NCBI RefSeq assembly: GCF_031143425.1 | Contig: NC_090444.1 | Coordinates: forward strand, 1,536,598,782-1,536,662,781 | Source of the DNA: Pleurodeles waltl | Lineage: Eukaryota; Chordata; Amphibia; Caudata; Salamandridae | Direction of reading: 5' to 3' | Length of the DNA stretch: 64,000 bases | Shown here: positions 34,531-46,307 of the stretch, one piece after another | Layout: each line of letters opens with the position of its first letter | Numbering within the stretch: position 1 is the first letter of the stretch | The notes under the pieces: model-generated | Database searches by the model: none | The model's input: the letters and a program-made list of their open reading frames with translations, nothing else | What the model was told of the DNA's origin: nothing | Program-made: the position numbers and the translations under genes

Positions 34531-36671
34531 CTGTAGCCAGCATTCCAACAGTTCTGGTGTCTGGCAGTACCCCTCCTAGTGAGGCGGTGCAGAAGTCCAG
34601 ACATAGGGTTGAGAGGGGGTTGCAGACCCCAGTGGAGGACCTTGAGAGTCAGGGGTCAGCTCTGAGAGCAGAGCCCCCCAGGAATGACCCAGGTGAAACC
34701 GTTTCTGGTTTGGGGGAAACCCAGACTCTGCCGGAAGGGGGGAGGTCGGGAGACCTGCGCCAACCAGACTCTTGTGTGGCCCTTGGGGACGGTGTATCCC
34801 TTGTGGGGGGTGAGAGTGCCCCCCAGGAAGTCCTGGCATGCCAGGCAAAGATTCAACCTCAGGGTGGTGACTCTGGGTTGGATACCCAGGTTCAGGGGTT
34901 AAACTCTGACCTGGTGGGAGGTAGGTGTGCCTCCCAAGAAGTCCTGCTGTGCCAGGCAATTGTCCAACCTCAGGGTGTTGACTCTGGGTTGGATGGCCAG
35001 GTTCAGAGGTTAAACTCTGACCTGGTGGGGGGTAGGTGTGCACCCCAGAAAGTCCTGGCATGCCAGGCAGTTGTCCAACCTCAGGGTGTTGACACTGGGT
35101 TGGATGGCCAGGTTCAGAGGTTAAACTCTGACCTGGTGGGAGGTAGGTGTGCCTCCCAGGAAGTCCTGGTGTGCCAGGCAATTGCCCAACCTCAGGGTGG
35201 TGACCCTGGGTTGGAGAACCAGGCTCAGAGGTTAAACTCTGACCTGGTGGGAGGTAGGTGTGCCTCCCTGGAAGTACTGGCCTGCCAGGCAATGGTTTAA
35301 CCTCAGGGTGGTGACTCTGGGTTGGCTAACCAGGTTCAGAGGATAAACTCTGACCTGTTGGGGGGTAGGTGTGCCCCCCAGAAAGTCCTGGTATGCCAGG
35401 CAATGGTTCAACCTCAGGGTGGTGACTCTGGGTTGGATACCCAGGTTCAGAGGTTAAACTCTGACCTGGTGGGGGGTAGGTGTGCCCCCCAGAAAGTCCT
35501 GGCGTGCCAGGCAATTGTTCAACCTCAGGGTGGTGCCCCTGGGTTGGAGAACCAGGTTCAGAGGTTAACCTCTGACCTGGTGGGAGGTAGGTGTGCCTCC
35601 CAGAAAGTCCTGGTGTTCCAGGCAGTTGCCCAACCTCAGGGTGGTGACCCTAGGTTGGAGAACCAGGTTCAGAGGTTAAACTATGACCTGGTGGAGGGTC
35701 AGTGTACCCTCCAGGAAGTCCTGGCGTGCTAGGCAATTGTTCAACTTCAGGGTGGTGACTCTGAGTTGGATGGCCAAGTTCAGAGGTTAAACTCTGACCT
35801 GGTGGAGGGTCAGTGTGCCCTCCAGGAAGTCCTGGCGTGCGAGGCAATTGTTCAACTTCAGGGTGGTGACTCTGAGTTGGATGGCCAAGTTCAGAGGTTA
35901 AACTCTGACCTGGTGGAGGGTCAGTGTGCCCTCCAGGAAGTCCTGGCGTGCCAGGCAATTGTTCAACTTCAGGGTGGTGACTCTGAGTTGAATGGTCAGG
36001 TGCAGAGGTTAAACTCTGACCTGGTGGGGGGTAGGTGTGCCTCCCAGAAAGTCCTGGTTTGCCAGGCAGTGATACAGTCTGAGGGTACAGACCCTGGGCT
36101 GGAAGACCAGGTTCAGGGTGTCCCCCCGGACCTGGAGGGAGGGGCTACTGATAACAGTGCCCCTACCATGTTGTCTTCTGAGGAGGCCACTCCTAGTTGG
36201 AGGGTGCTGGACCCCAGAAGGGAGGGCAGGGGGAGGGAAGCCTCACCCCGGGCCCGAGTCCAACCTGAAGGTACAGACCCCAGGTTGGAGGGCCAGTTGC
36301 AGGTTAACAGCCCTGCACTGGTGGAGGAATGGTACAGGGTGACTTCTATAAGCAGCCTGACCATGTTGGACTCTGGGGGTACCGCTCCAGGAGGGAGGAT
36401 ACAGAGCCCCAGAGGGGAGGACCAGGTTCAGGCTGTCATCCCTGACCTCGTGGAAGGGAGAGTGGTTAAAGGGTGCCCAGCACCTTGGGCTACCGCCCCC
36501 CACTCTCCACAGCCACAGGGGTGGGAGAGCTTTGAGAGGCCTGGGGCTTGGCTCTCATCCCTGGCAGCTGTCAGTAACCACTGTGGCTTGCTGTCCGGGT
36601 GGACAGAGTTATCCCTGGGGAGGGGACAAGTGTCACACCCCGGGGGTAGAGTGGGCAACACCACTGTGTAG
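34527..36671 (+). pseudogene. ORF B: repeat-rich protein in the -1 frame, two nonsense codons
   Basis: The frame runs about 715 codons from the G run to TAG 36669-36671. It is interrupted by TAA at 35298-35300 and TAG at 35730-35732. Both arise from CAA or CAG codons of the repeat by a single C-to-T change. After about 90 unique residues come about twelve 37-residue repeats (motifs NSDLVGGRCA and QAIVQPQGGD), then a Gly/Pro-rich tail. I recognise no enzyme motif. The protein could be a structural, gag-like or adaptor product, or simply a translated satellite. The preserved frame through about 1.3 kb of repeats (111 is a multiple of three) argues for past coding constraint. Confidence 0.6.
34800..36120 (+). 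repeat. Tandem repeat, 111-bp unit, about twelve copies
   Basis: The landmark 'caggttcag' recurs at 34887, 34998, 35109, 35220, 35331, 35442, 35553, 35664 and onward, exactly 111 bases apart. Units vary mainly at gtgtgcc/gtgtacc and gggttgga/gagttgga positions, and three late units share 'gtggagggtcagtgt', suggesting local unit spread. No unit carries a frame-breaking indel. The long minus-strand Pro/Gly/His-rich frames are its shadow. Confidence 0.95.
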
Positions 36672-36935
36672 GTCATGGTGGTACTATCCTGCTCCTGGGA
36701 TACATCTGTGAGCAAAGTAAGGTTAGGTGCTGCACAGATGGGATCCGCAGGTAAGGAGAAAGGTTCCCCATGGGTTGGCTTAGTGGGCCCTGAGAGTATG
36801 GACAGAGGGATCCAATTGGAGTCAGGAAGGCGAAGAACTTGAGCATGCCCCTGCTGTTGTGGGCCTGGGTCCTTGTTCTGTCGCCTCAAACAGGGAAGTA
36901 CATCAGGATAGTGATTGTTCTCCCCTGGCTTTAGG

Positions 36936-36949
36936 CTGGTAGGGGGTCA
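36936..36949 (+). promoter_or_regulatory. Possible polypurine tract before the 3' LTR
   Basis: A short purine-rich run (ggtaggggg) lies immediately before tca and the LTR start. Position fits plus-strand priming, but the tract is short and interrupted. Confidence 0.35.
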
Positions 36950-39098
36950 TGTTGGACCTGGCTTTTTGACAGGGTCATCCCCAAACTTTTTGCTTCCTTC
37001 CTCCTATTTTTTCTGACCTGTTGTTGTTGGCTTTTGACCTCTGGGCACTTTACCACTGCTAACCAGTGCTAAAGTGCATATGCTCTGTGTGTAAATGGTA
37101 CTATTGATTGGTTTATCCATGATTGGCTATTTAATTTACTTATAAGTCCCTAGTAGAGTGCACTATATGTGCCTAGGGCCTGTAGATTAAATGCTGCTAG
37201 TGGGCCTGCAGCACTGGTTGTGCCACTCACTTCAGTAGCCCCTTAACCCTGTCTCAGGCCTGCCATTGCAAGGCCTGTGTGTGCAGTTTCACTGCCACTT
37301 CGACTTGGCATTTAAAAGTACTTGCCAAGCCTAGAACTCCCCTTTTCATACATATAAGTCATCCCTAATGTGTGCCCTAGGTAACCCCTAGAGCAGGGTG
37401 CTGTGTAGGTAAAAGGCAGGCCATGTACCTGCGTAGTTATATGTCCTGGTAGTGTAAAACTCCTAAATTCGTTTTTACACTACTGTGAGGCCTGCTCCCT
37501 TCATAGGTTAACATTGGGGCTGCCCTCATACACTGTTGAAGTGGCAGCTGCTGATCTGAAAGGAGCAGGAAGGTCATATTTAGTATGGCCAGAATGGTAA
37601 TATAAAGTCCTGCTGACTGGTGAAGTCGGATTTAATATTACTATTCTAGAAATGCCACTTTTAGAAAGTGAGCATTTCTTTGCACTAAAATCTTGTTGTG
37701 CCCTTCAATCCACGTCTGGCTAGGTTTAGTTGACAGCTCCTTGTGCATTCACTCAGACACACCCCAAACACAGGGTACTCAGCCTCACTTGCATACATCT
37801 GCATTTTGAATGGGTCTTCCTGGGCTGGGAGGGTGGAGGGCCTGCCCTCACACAAAGGACTGCCACACCCCCTACTGGGACTCTGGCAGACAGGATTGAA
37901 CTGAAAGGGGGCTTGGTGCATTTCTTAGACACTCTTTGAAGTCACCCCCACTTCAAAGGCACAACTTAGTATAAAACAGGGCCTCTGCCCTACCTCATCA
38001 GACACTTGCTGGAGAAGAAACCTGAACCAGAAACTACATCCTGCCAAGAAGAACTGCCTGGCTGCTCAAAGGACTCACCTGTCTGCTTTTCTACAAAGGA
38101 CTGCTGCCTTGCTGAACTCTTGTCTGGCTGTAAAAGTGCTCTCCAAGGGCTTGGATAGAGCTTGCCTCCTGTTCCCTGAAGTCTCAGGACCAAAAAGACT
38201 TCTCTCTTCCTCTTGGACGCTCCGTGCGTCGAAATTTTCAACACACAGCTTGTTCCGCGGCAAGAAAAACGACGCACACCGACGCTGATCGGCGCGACGC
38301 CTTCGGGACGACTGAAACTTTGACGCACGGCCTCGCAAGGACAACGCCGCCCGACTTCCCAGGAGAAATCGACGCGACGCCTGCCGTGAGATCAAAACTT
38401 TGACGCACGGCCTCGCAAGGACAACGCCGTCCGACTCCCCAGGAGAAATTTACGCGACGCCTGCCGTGAGATCGAAACTTCGACGCACAGCCCCGCAGAA
38501 CAACGCTCAGCCGGAAAACAAGCAGGAAAATCCACGCACAGACCCGGGACATCTGGTACTCCCCGCGAACCACAGAAAGAGACTGTCCGCGCGCAGGAAA
38601 ACGACGCACGACTCCCTGCGTGGAAAATAACGACGCAAGTCCGTGTGTGCTGAGGAGAAATCGATGCACACACCAGTTTTCCACGTACCTCTTCTCCTGT
38701 GGCCCTCTGAGGAGATTTTCCACCAGAAACCAGGTACTTTGTGTTTGAAATAGACTTTGTTTACTTTCTAAAGACTTAAGACACTTTATATCACTTTTCA
38801 GTGATATCTTTACAAATTCATATTGCAACTTTGATCGTTTTGACCTGAAGATACCCACATAAATATTATATATTTTTCTAAACACTGTGTGGTGTATTTT
38901 TGTGGTGTTATGCTATGGTGTTGTATGATTTATTGCACAAATGCTTTACACATTGCCTTCTAAGTTAAGCCTGACTGCTCGTGCCAAGCTACCAGAGGGT
39001 GGGCACAGGCTGATTTTGGATTGTGTGTGACTTACCCTGACTAGAGTGAGGGTTCTTGCTTGGACAGAGGGCAACCTGACTGCCAACCAAAAACCCGT
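36950..39098 (+). repeat. 3' LTR, last bases missing
   Basis: It matches the 5' LTR from TGTTGGACCTGG to 'ccaaccaaaaaccc', then departs (gttctctctacg instead of catttctaaca). It lacks the MITE and the 78-bp duplication found in the 5' copy. The CpG-dense block is at 38225-38660. The terminal loss was probably a small deletion or recombination at the 3' junction. Confidence 0.9.
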
Positions 39099-39151
39099 TC
39101 TCTCTACGTTTTGTGGTCCTTAAAACTGTTGGTTTTGCTTTACAACATATT

Positions 39152-39657
39152 GGCCCTCATTATGACCTTGGCGGGCGGCTACAGCCTTCTGCTAAGATCT
39201 GACTGCCAGGATCTCGGGCGCAACATAGGAGCCGGCTCTAAATGGAGCTGGCGGTGTTGCAGCCGTGCGATGGGTGCAGTTACACCCGTCGCGCTTTTCA
39301 CTGTCTGCATAGCAGACAGTGAAAAGCTGCATGGGGCCCTGTCAGGGGGCCCCTGCACTGCCCATGCCAGGGGCCCCGTGACTCCCCGTACCGCCAGCCT
39401 TTTCCTGGCAGTTCAAACCGCCAGGAAAAGGCTGGCGTTTGGGGACTCGTAATCCCCTGGGCAGCGCTGCAAGCAGCGCTGCCCTGGCGGATTATCACCG
39501 CCGGGGCAAATTTGGCAGGAAACCGCTGACCCCGGCGGTGCGACCGCGGCGCTACTGCCGCGGTCGTAATCCCCTCTGAAGCACCGCCAGCCTGTTGGTG
39601 GTGCTTCAGCCAAAACAGTCCTGGCGGTCTTGGACCGCCAGGGTTGTAATGAGGGCC
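39152..39657. mobile_element. Harbinger-like GC-rich palindromic MITE, copy 3 (506 bp)
   Basis: It begins GGCCCTCATTATGACC and ends TTGTAATGAGGGCC, near-perfect inverse ends, with ATT on both sides (39149-39151, 39658-39660). It carries the same palindromic modules as copies 1 and 2 but lacks some, so it is a shorter variant. It sits about 50 bp beyond the retrotransposon's 3' LTR. Confidence 0.85.
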
Positions 39658-40964
39658 ATTGTCTTTTAAGTAACCCTAACAAATCACACTGCTATCCCTT
39701 CCCACTGCCCCTGAAGACCCTCATATGTTGCTTCTCAAATAATGTATTTTACCATGATGTGCCAGCGTGATTGTTGGGAAATTTGAAGCTCACAACACCC
39801 CAATCTTACTGGCCAAGAAACACCTTGTCTATGAGCCATAGCCATATCCCTAAAAAATCACGTCAGATTCTGGCTTTGACAAAATCCCCAGGACTGGTCA
39901 TAGAGATCTGCCAAATGAAAAATTGGCATACATGATTCTTCTTTGCACTTAAAAAGAGAACGGTCTGGATGACAGACAATTTTCCTAAATAAGTTTTGTC
40001 ACCATGTGCCTCTGCAAATAAACTTTTTTTTATTGGAAAATAGTTTCCCAATGGATAACATCATCCTTTATATTCCAATGAAATATGGGCATGGCCATTT
40101 CACTCTTTTTGCTGCAAGTATTCTTTCTCCTTTGTATGTAAGTATTTGGTGGCACTTAAATAGCTTGAACCTAGCTGTGAAGTGCTGGTGCACAGAACAG
40201 AAGGGTGAGAGCCCACGTTGTTCATGGAACATTTAAATAAAATATTGTATTCTAACAGGTGAGGTGATAATGCTCTGTAAAAAGATTAGTTTTCTGCTTC
40301 TTTTTGAATTTAAGGGGAATGGAAGAATTTCTGATTTAGATGGGGAAATCGTTTTAGAGCTAGTCAGAGACTATGAAGACTTTTTGCATTTTCTTGACTT
40401 GACATGTATGGGTGTACACCATAGGTGGCTAATTGTGTTATATGTGATGGCCTTCGAAGTGCCGCAGATGGTCTTGATGATGATGTTGGCCTAGAGGAGG
40501 AACTAATGATGTTTCTTTGAAATTGCAATCAAATGTATCCAGGCTCTTGATGAAATGAGCTGCCACATGTATTATGGGGGTGCATTTAAACAATGAGTTT
40601 CCTCCTTTAAGGTGGGAGTCGTCTAGAGCTCAAATTGTTGGGAAGCTTTCACTTTATTCAGGAGAGAGAGCTGGTAAGATCTTAGCTTATATTTCCTGGC
40701 AATGTGTTCCTTGAATGAAAGGTTTGTTGGAGGATGAATTCAAGTGATTTTGATTTGCTGTCAACTTCTGCATGAAGCCTCTAGGTTAATATATGCAAGC
40801 CATATTAGAATAAAAGGTTGCTTGGCATTATTTGAAAACAGAAGAGATAAGCTTTACGGCATGTGGGGTGAGCTTTAAGCATGTACTTGACATCCTAATA
40901 TAAATTAGCGTGAGGCATGATTTAAGTCACAGCATGTCATCCAAATAGGAAGTTTTGAGGTAAT
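39658..40964. other. No recognisable gene; unassigned sequence
   Basis: AT-rich. The distal part may be unreadable downstream sequence of the minus-strand LINE remnant. No RNA gene was seen. Confidence 0.5.
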
Positions 40965-41650
40965 GGTCTGTGACATTATTGTACTGATTAATATTTCCGT
41001 GTGTTGGGTGGCCAGTGTTTCTAGGGGTTTCATACAGGGACTGTCTATTATGTCAAGAAGATTGATCCTTGGGACAATCTGCAGGATAAGGGGAGAGTCT
41101 GGGACCTTGAGTTTTCAATCAGGATGGGCAGTAGGTAAGATCCATTTTGAACTACTGCAGGAACATGTTCACAAAACCCAATCATGGTTCAGGGTCCTGA
41201 TCAGAACTTGGTAGTCGACTGTGTCAATGGCACATGAGAGATCAAGCACGATATGAAGTCAAGGGTCGTTTTTTCATTGAAGATGATGGCATTGTCCACT
41301 ACTTAAAATGTGGCTATCATCATAGTACACTGTGGTCTGAAGCCAGATAAATTGAAGAGGAGGTTAAGCATGACAATATGATCATGTAATTAGATGAAAT
41401 CAATCAAAGAATTGAGGACTGTCACTTGGTATTTGGTGAGGTCAGCTAGATCCACAGCCAGTTTTTCAGCTGAGGTGATCCAGACCTGGTTTGAGGTCAT
41501 CTGGGACATTTCCTTGACTGTCAGAGGAACTGGCAATGTTGAGCAGTATAGGAGCCTTTCCAATATGTATCTCTTAAAGGGTGATGGCTGACTGTTCTCT
41601 TCTAATGAGGTAGCCTTGAGCAAGTTGTGGCTATCAAGTGGCATGCAAGA
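40965..41650 (-). pseudogene. CR1/L2-like LINE reverse transcriptase remnant
   Basis: On the minus strand, with frame changes, the blocks read LNLLFNLSGFRPQCT near 41370-41320 (family form QSGFRP...T), VLDLSCAIDTVDYQVLIRTL near 41250-41195 (family form DLSAAFDTVDH) and CRLSQGSIF near 41080-41055 (family form GVPQGSILGP). The YADD block is not visible, and multiple stops are present. It belongs to the same general group as the remnant at 18.5 kb, in the opposite orientation. Confidence 0.65.
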
Positions 41651-44345
41651 GGAGATTCAAGGTTGCCTGCCTGGTGATAAATCTGTGCTGGATGTTTGGG
41701 GAAATGGATGTCTACTTCATATTGTTGATGTGGTCCTGATATGTTTTATCTTAATGAGGAAGAAGTAGTTGATAGTGTTTCTCTTGTTAACTGATTGAGG
41801 CAGTGCAGCTATTGGAAAGAAGTTGGTTGATGCACTGTTTGAGCTTTGTTCAAAAAGAAATTATCACAGACAAGACCAGAAAACACTTTCAGTCAGTAAG
41901 TCATGTGTCAGTTGAGGGCAGCAGGAGACACTACAATCAAGCCCTGCCGCGGATTCATAGAGCCATTATCAGCACGAGAGTCATTTTCTGAGAGGTGCAA
42001 ACCTGTTAATTGTGCATTCTCACTCATGTCAAGATCTTTTCTCCCATGATGCTACAGCTGTTATTTCTAAACAGGCAGGCATTGCCACACACTACTGATG
42101 GTGACATTAACTTGTGGTGTATGCTTGGATGTATGCAAGTTTTATTTCCACAGTCAATTTGTAGGCAAGATATGAAGATGGTGGAGTTGCCAGATAACAC
42201 AGTAGCCCAACTCCTGACATCACAGTGTAAAGACAGAAAGTGAAAGATTATGTTTGATACTAATTTCCATGCACCATTCATATTTTGGAATAGCACAGTC
42301 CACATATTTAGTTTTCAAAAACATGCAGCAACCGTGAGGAACATGAGCGAGAGGTAGCTCATACCTGCAAGTTTGCACGTGACAGTGGTTCCCGGTGTAA
42401 CAAAATCAGAAACACAAATATCAGCACTGTGAATTATTTAAGAAGAACACCATTCTCACAATGGCCACGGTGGAGCACATGTGATGCAATAACATGTACA
42501 ATAATCACATTTGGTCTCCAGGCTTTGAAAGGGTCCATCAAGGTGGTTAAGTGGCTTAATGTGCCTTTACAGAGAGATATTTGTGCACCCTGAATTGCCT
42601 GAAAGTAAAACACAATGAGTAACATGTCAGTCATTCGGTCGCCTAAGAAAGAACTATGAATTATATGATTTCACACAAAACCGAGGCTGCCATTGTTAAA
42701 AAAGCACACGTACAGTCACATTCAGAGATTAAGTTTAACTTAGTTCACCTTTTGTTAGACTGGTAAACTCAAGAGGCAAAGTATAAAAGGAATAGAGGCT
42801 CCTGAAATTCAAGATTGATACTAATTTAATATGCTGAAGAAGCTTATGGTTATGTAGTAAACAGGTGTGTCTAATACATAAACACAGGCAAGGAGGGATA
42901 GGTGAAGCAGTGTATTGCTTGCCTGACCAGCTCACTGAGGGGATGCACTGGTAGGCATGCACTAATATGCACTTCACACAATGCAGATATGTGCTGTATT
43001 TTATTTGAACCCTTTAAAATCCAGTGAGATTTAGGAAAGCACACAACCGAATTTAGGCTCTCGGTAACTCTCATTCCACAATTCCCAGTATCTTTACTTA
43101 TTAGCTTATTTTGTCACCTTGTTCATCAGAGCCATCAACCACGGCATTCCAGTTATCAGTCAATCATCCATCCAATCAATTTGTGCCTAGAATGAGAGGT
43201 GAAGAGATCATGCTAACACTTACTCAGTTATAGCAATTGTTAATTTAAAGTGGCACCCATGATTACTAGGGAGTATATGCTCCTAGATTTGGTGGCATGA
43301 TCAAAAGGACATAGTATGGCCACTTCAAAGCTTTCAAATGGCACATGCTTTTCTGGCAAATATATAGAAGGAGCTTTGGTCTTGCCTTCCAATTTACCAC
43401 TGACCTGATATTGAATGCAGTTCTTGAGACACAACCCCTTCTTGACCAGAACAAAATGAGGTTGTATTTTGTCTCAAGCTATCAAGAAAAAAATAATTGT
43501 ACATCTGCTGAAATAACACTTCTTAAAGGCAGCCCTGGTAGACCTACTTCCATCCATGGTTTTTCAGCACAATCTAGAATAAACCAAATTCACTTTAGGC
43601 CTTAAAAACACAGGGGTATCCCCTGCTACTTGCTGTGCAGCCTGTCAAGAGAGACAAACAGGTTCTGCAACATTCAAAAGTACATTTTCTGGAGATTTCC
43701 AGCTGAAAGAATGTCTCTAGTGTCAGAATCCAGGTTTTTCTGTCATGACTTTGGATACTAATGTTGGTGCTTTGAAAATTAGATATCTTATCTCCAGCTC
43801 CCCTCCTTTTGTTGCGCCCTTTTCAGTTTATAGAGCTATATGATCTAAATTGTCGAGACCATAGCCTTACATTACCTCTGGTAAATATCTTGTGATAAAG
43901 TAAACACTTCAACTGCATGGTAGTAAAGCATGAAACTATCCAGGATAAATTTTATGGCCAGAAAACACATTATTCATAATACATTGACCACTTTTACTCT
44001 TTGGTCACTTCTGCTTTCTTCTGTCTGCAAGCATCATTTCACTATAAAGGGTTCTTTCTGTAGAGACAGCTTGATCTGGTCTCAATACTTCACATTTTAG
44101 CAGAGTGACTCTTAGAGCACCATGATCAGTTTTTCTAAGGTGCCTACAAATATTGATGTTAAACGGTTTGTGTTGTTACCTTTTAACTTTTGTCCTGCAT
44201 TTTGCAAGTATGTGTGTTAGCTGTACCTCTGTTATATGGAATCTAAGATTAGAAACGTTAGTAGCAGTCTTCACTTACTTGGTACATAGAAGATCCTCAC
44301 TTCAACAGTACTAGTACGCATTGCATTGGTCAGAGTCCAAAATAG
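41651..44345. other. No recognisable gene; unassigned sequence
   Basis: May include upstream parts of the LINE remnant just above 41650. I find no conserved motif, RNA gene or transposon end in the rest. Confidence 0.5.
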
Positions 44346-44475
44346 TGTAGGAAATTGGATTTCTGATTGAGAGAGGTAAAGGTTCTTCTCAAGCAACAAC
44401 CACAATCCCAAAACTAGGTTGTGCTTAACCCTCGGGTAGCTTGGGTTGTGGCTTGTGCACCAAACACTGCTGACA
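44346..44475 (-). mobile_element. Short LTR fragment, Gmr1-like family
   Basis: TGTAGGAAATTGGATTTCTG here aligns to TGTAGGTAATTG at 55285, and the following 'tctcaagcaacaaccacaatcc' aligns to 'ttgtcaagcatcaatcataat' and to the copy at 91. The match ends after about 130 bases. Confidence 0.55.
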
Positions 44476-45404
44476 TGAGCTGAGAGAGCTTTCAAGCATT
44501 GCAGTATACAGCCCTGATTTTGGGGGCCTGTCTACCACTGCAGCACTCTTTGAGAACCGCCAATGCTGGTGGACACCTCTGTCTCTCAGTTTGAGTTATG
44601 GCTTGGAGACTGCCTGATATCTGGGGATTGAAGGGATGAAAGGGGCATGGGCCTCTGAACGGCCAGGGCTCGGAGCCTAATACTAGAAGCCTGCCCTTGG
44701 GGCAGACGTGGTGGCTGGGGACCGAGGACTGTCTGCCATGGACTAGACTTCAGTGTGGGTGACAGTGCTGCACCTGGAGTCTTGTGGACCATCACTTCTT
44801 TTCATTGCTCTCCCAGTTGAGGAGCAAGCACAGCACTGGGGCCGTAGACTGGAGAAGGTTGCAGGTGCACGCACGCCATACAGGACAAACTGGTGAGGCC
44901 CTTAGCTGTGCAGATAACTGAGGACCCCCGTCATTAAAACAGGCTTCTGTGGCCCATTGGAAGGTTGTTCATCCCCCCTCCCTGTGCCAGCAGTATTGTT
45001 GCCTCTCATCTAGTCTGGAGCTGGTCTAGCAGACAACTGGGTAGATAGAACCGGTGAGTTCAGGACTTTTAGTTGGCTTCTTTTGAGTGATGAGGGAGCT
45101 GGCCTGTAGGGCCCTACATTGACTTAGACCTGCTGCATGCCTGGGAGGTGGATGGACTTAGAGAAGACTGCTCATGCCCCCATGAATAACTGACTAACCT
45201 GCCCATGAGTTAGGTTGTGTTGTCACATCTCCTTGTTATACCGCCCAATGTCACTAGATCCCTGAAGGGGCTGGCCACAGCACATTACTTGTCCACGACC
45301 CTGCAGGAGACAGATGACGGGAGATATTTGCTACACAAAAGGGCTCTCCCCAAGCCCTTCATCAATGATGCTATGCTCCCCGTCATCACCACGAGGACCA
45401 ATAC

Positions 45405-46307
45405 AATGGAACCTACACAGGTTATCCAGGCCACGTCAAAGCTTGTCCACCAGAACTTACCCCTACGCATAAGTTGGACAAAATTCTGGTGGCATTCACG
45501 GAATCCAGGGAGGCATTTGAAGCCACATTTGACTAGTTTACTAATGATATTAGGATCCTTTCGGAGAACCAACAATACTCTCAGAAAAGGGTCTCACAAA
45601 AACCCAAGATATAGAGAAACTTCAGCCAGCCACTCAAAACATCACTAAACAAACACAATCTATCCTGGAATGCCTGCGGGTAGCGAGGAGCACGATGGAC
45701 GATGCAGAGGGGTGATTCAGCTGCAACAATGTCCAGATAGTGGGTCTCCCTGAGGGAGCAGAAAGGACAGATCCAGTGACTTTAATAAAGCAATACCTAT
45801 CACGAGATACTGCTCCTTCCACACTCTCTCTGCATTTCATTCTTGAGATTTATACAGGGTATTGGTTCTGTATCTGCCTCCTGTAACTCTGCAGTGACCT
45901 CTGGCAGTGAAACTCGAATTATTGCGATCAAGATGCTATCTTGGCAGTGGCATGTGAACAGAAAAATGTCCTTGTAGACAACACAGAGTTGATGTTTTTT
46001 TCCAGACTATACAATGGCTGTTCAAGTGCAGAGATCATCGTTTTGGCAGGTTAGGAGGAAGCTCCAAAATCTTGGACTTAAGTACGCAATGATGTTCTCC
46101 ATAAAGTTACAAATCTCTGATGGCCAAACTACTCATATTTTTACACAACCAGACACAGCAAGGGAGTGGACAGAGGCCTTCCATAAACAGGGTCCGCTGG
46201 AATTCCCGTCTCCTTCTCCGGCCACCCCAAAGCTGGAACACTCAACAACCATAATCTGTAGACTGCCCAGCATGATGACTGTTGCAGACCCAGAGGAAAC
46301 AGAATAA
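45405..46307 (+). pseudogene. L1 ORF1 remnant, better preserved copy
   Basis: Frame-shifted translation gives LDKILVAFTESREAFEATFD near 45474, a heptad-rich coiled-coil segment, then CNNVQIVGLPEGAERTDPV near 45720-45780 (the known ORF1 motif RRNNIRIVGLPE), and the C-terminal RNA-binding block with RRKLQNLGLKYAMMFSIKL near 46050-46110. It ends at TAA 46305-46307. Several frameshifts and stops are present. Confidence 0.8.

Larger units (their letters stand above)
30283..39098 (+). mobile_element. LTR retrotransposon lacking pol, with SAP-like ORF and 37-aa-repeat ORF
   Basis: The long terminal repeats at 30283-33145 and 36950-39098 are near-identical in aligned parts and start TGTTGGACCTGG. 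Between them are a leader, ORF A (33343-34530), an overlapping -1 frame ORF B (34527-36671, two nonsense codons) and a short polypurine-like tract. No protease, RT, RNase H or integrase is present in the 3.8-kb interior, so the copy cannot move alone. The 3' LTR lacks its last 11 or so bases (catttctaaca), and therefore no target duplication can be read (CATAC precedes the 5' LTR). Leader and LTR blocks resemble the Gmr1-like element at 50.7-58.8 kb, the likely helper family. Confidence 0.85.

Noticed and set aside
34576..35292. Minus-strand frame of 238 codons, Pro/Gly/His-rich
   Set aside because: It is the shadow of the 111-bp coding repeat; the plus-strand frame explains the sequence.
34800..36120. 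Possible CRISPR-like array because of regular spacing
   Set aside because: The units are contiguous 111-bp tandem repeats without spacers, in a vertebrate retrotransposon.
44500..45200. Possible host exon because of GC-richer text upstream of the L1 ORF1
   Set aside because: No long open frame or splice pattern; it is more simply the L1 5' untranslated region or flank.
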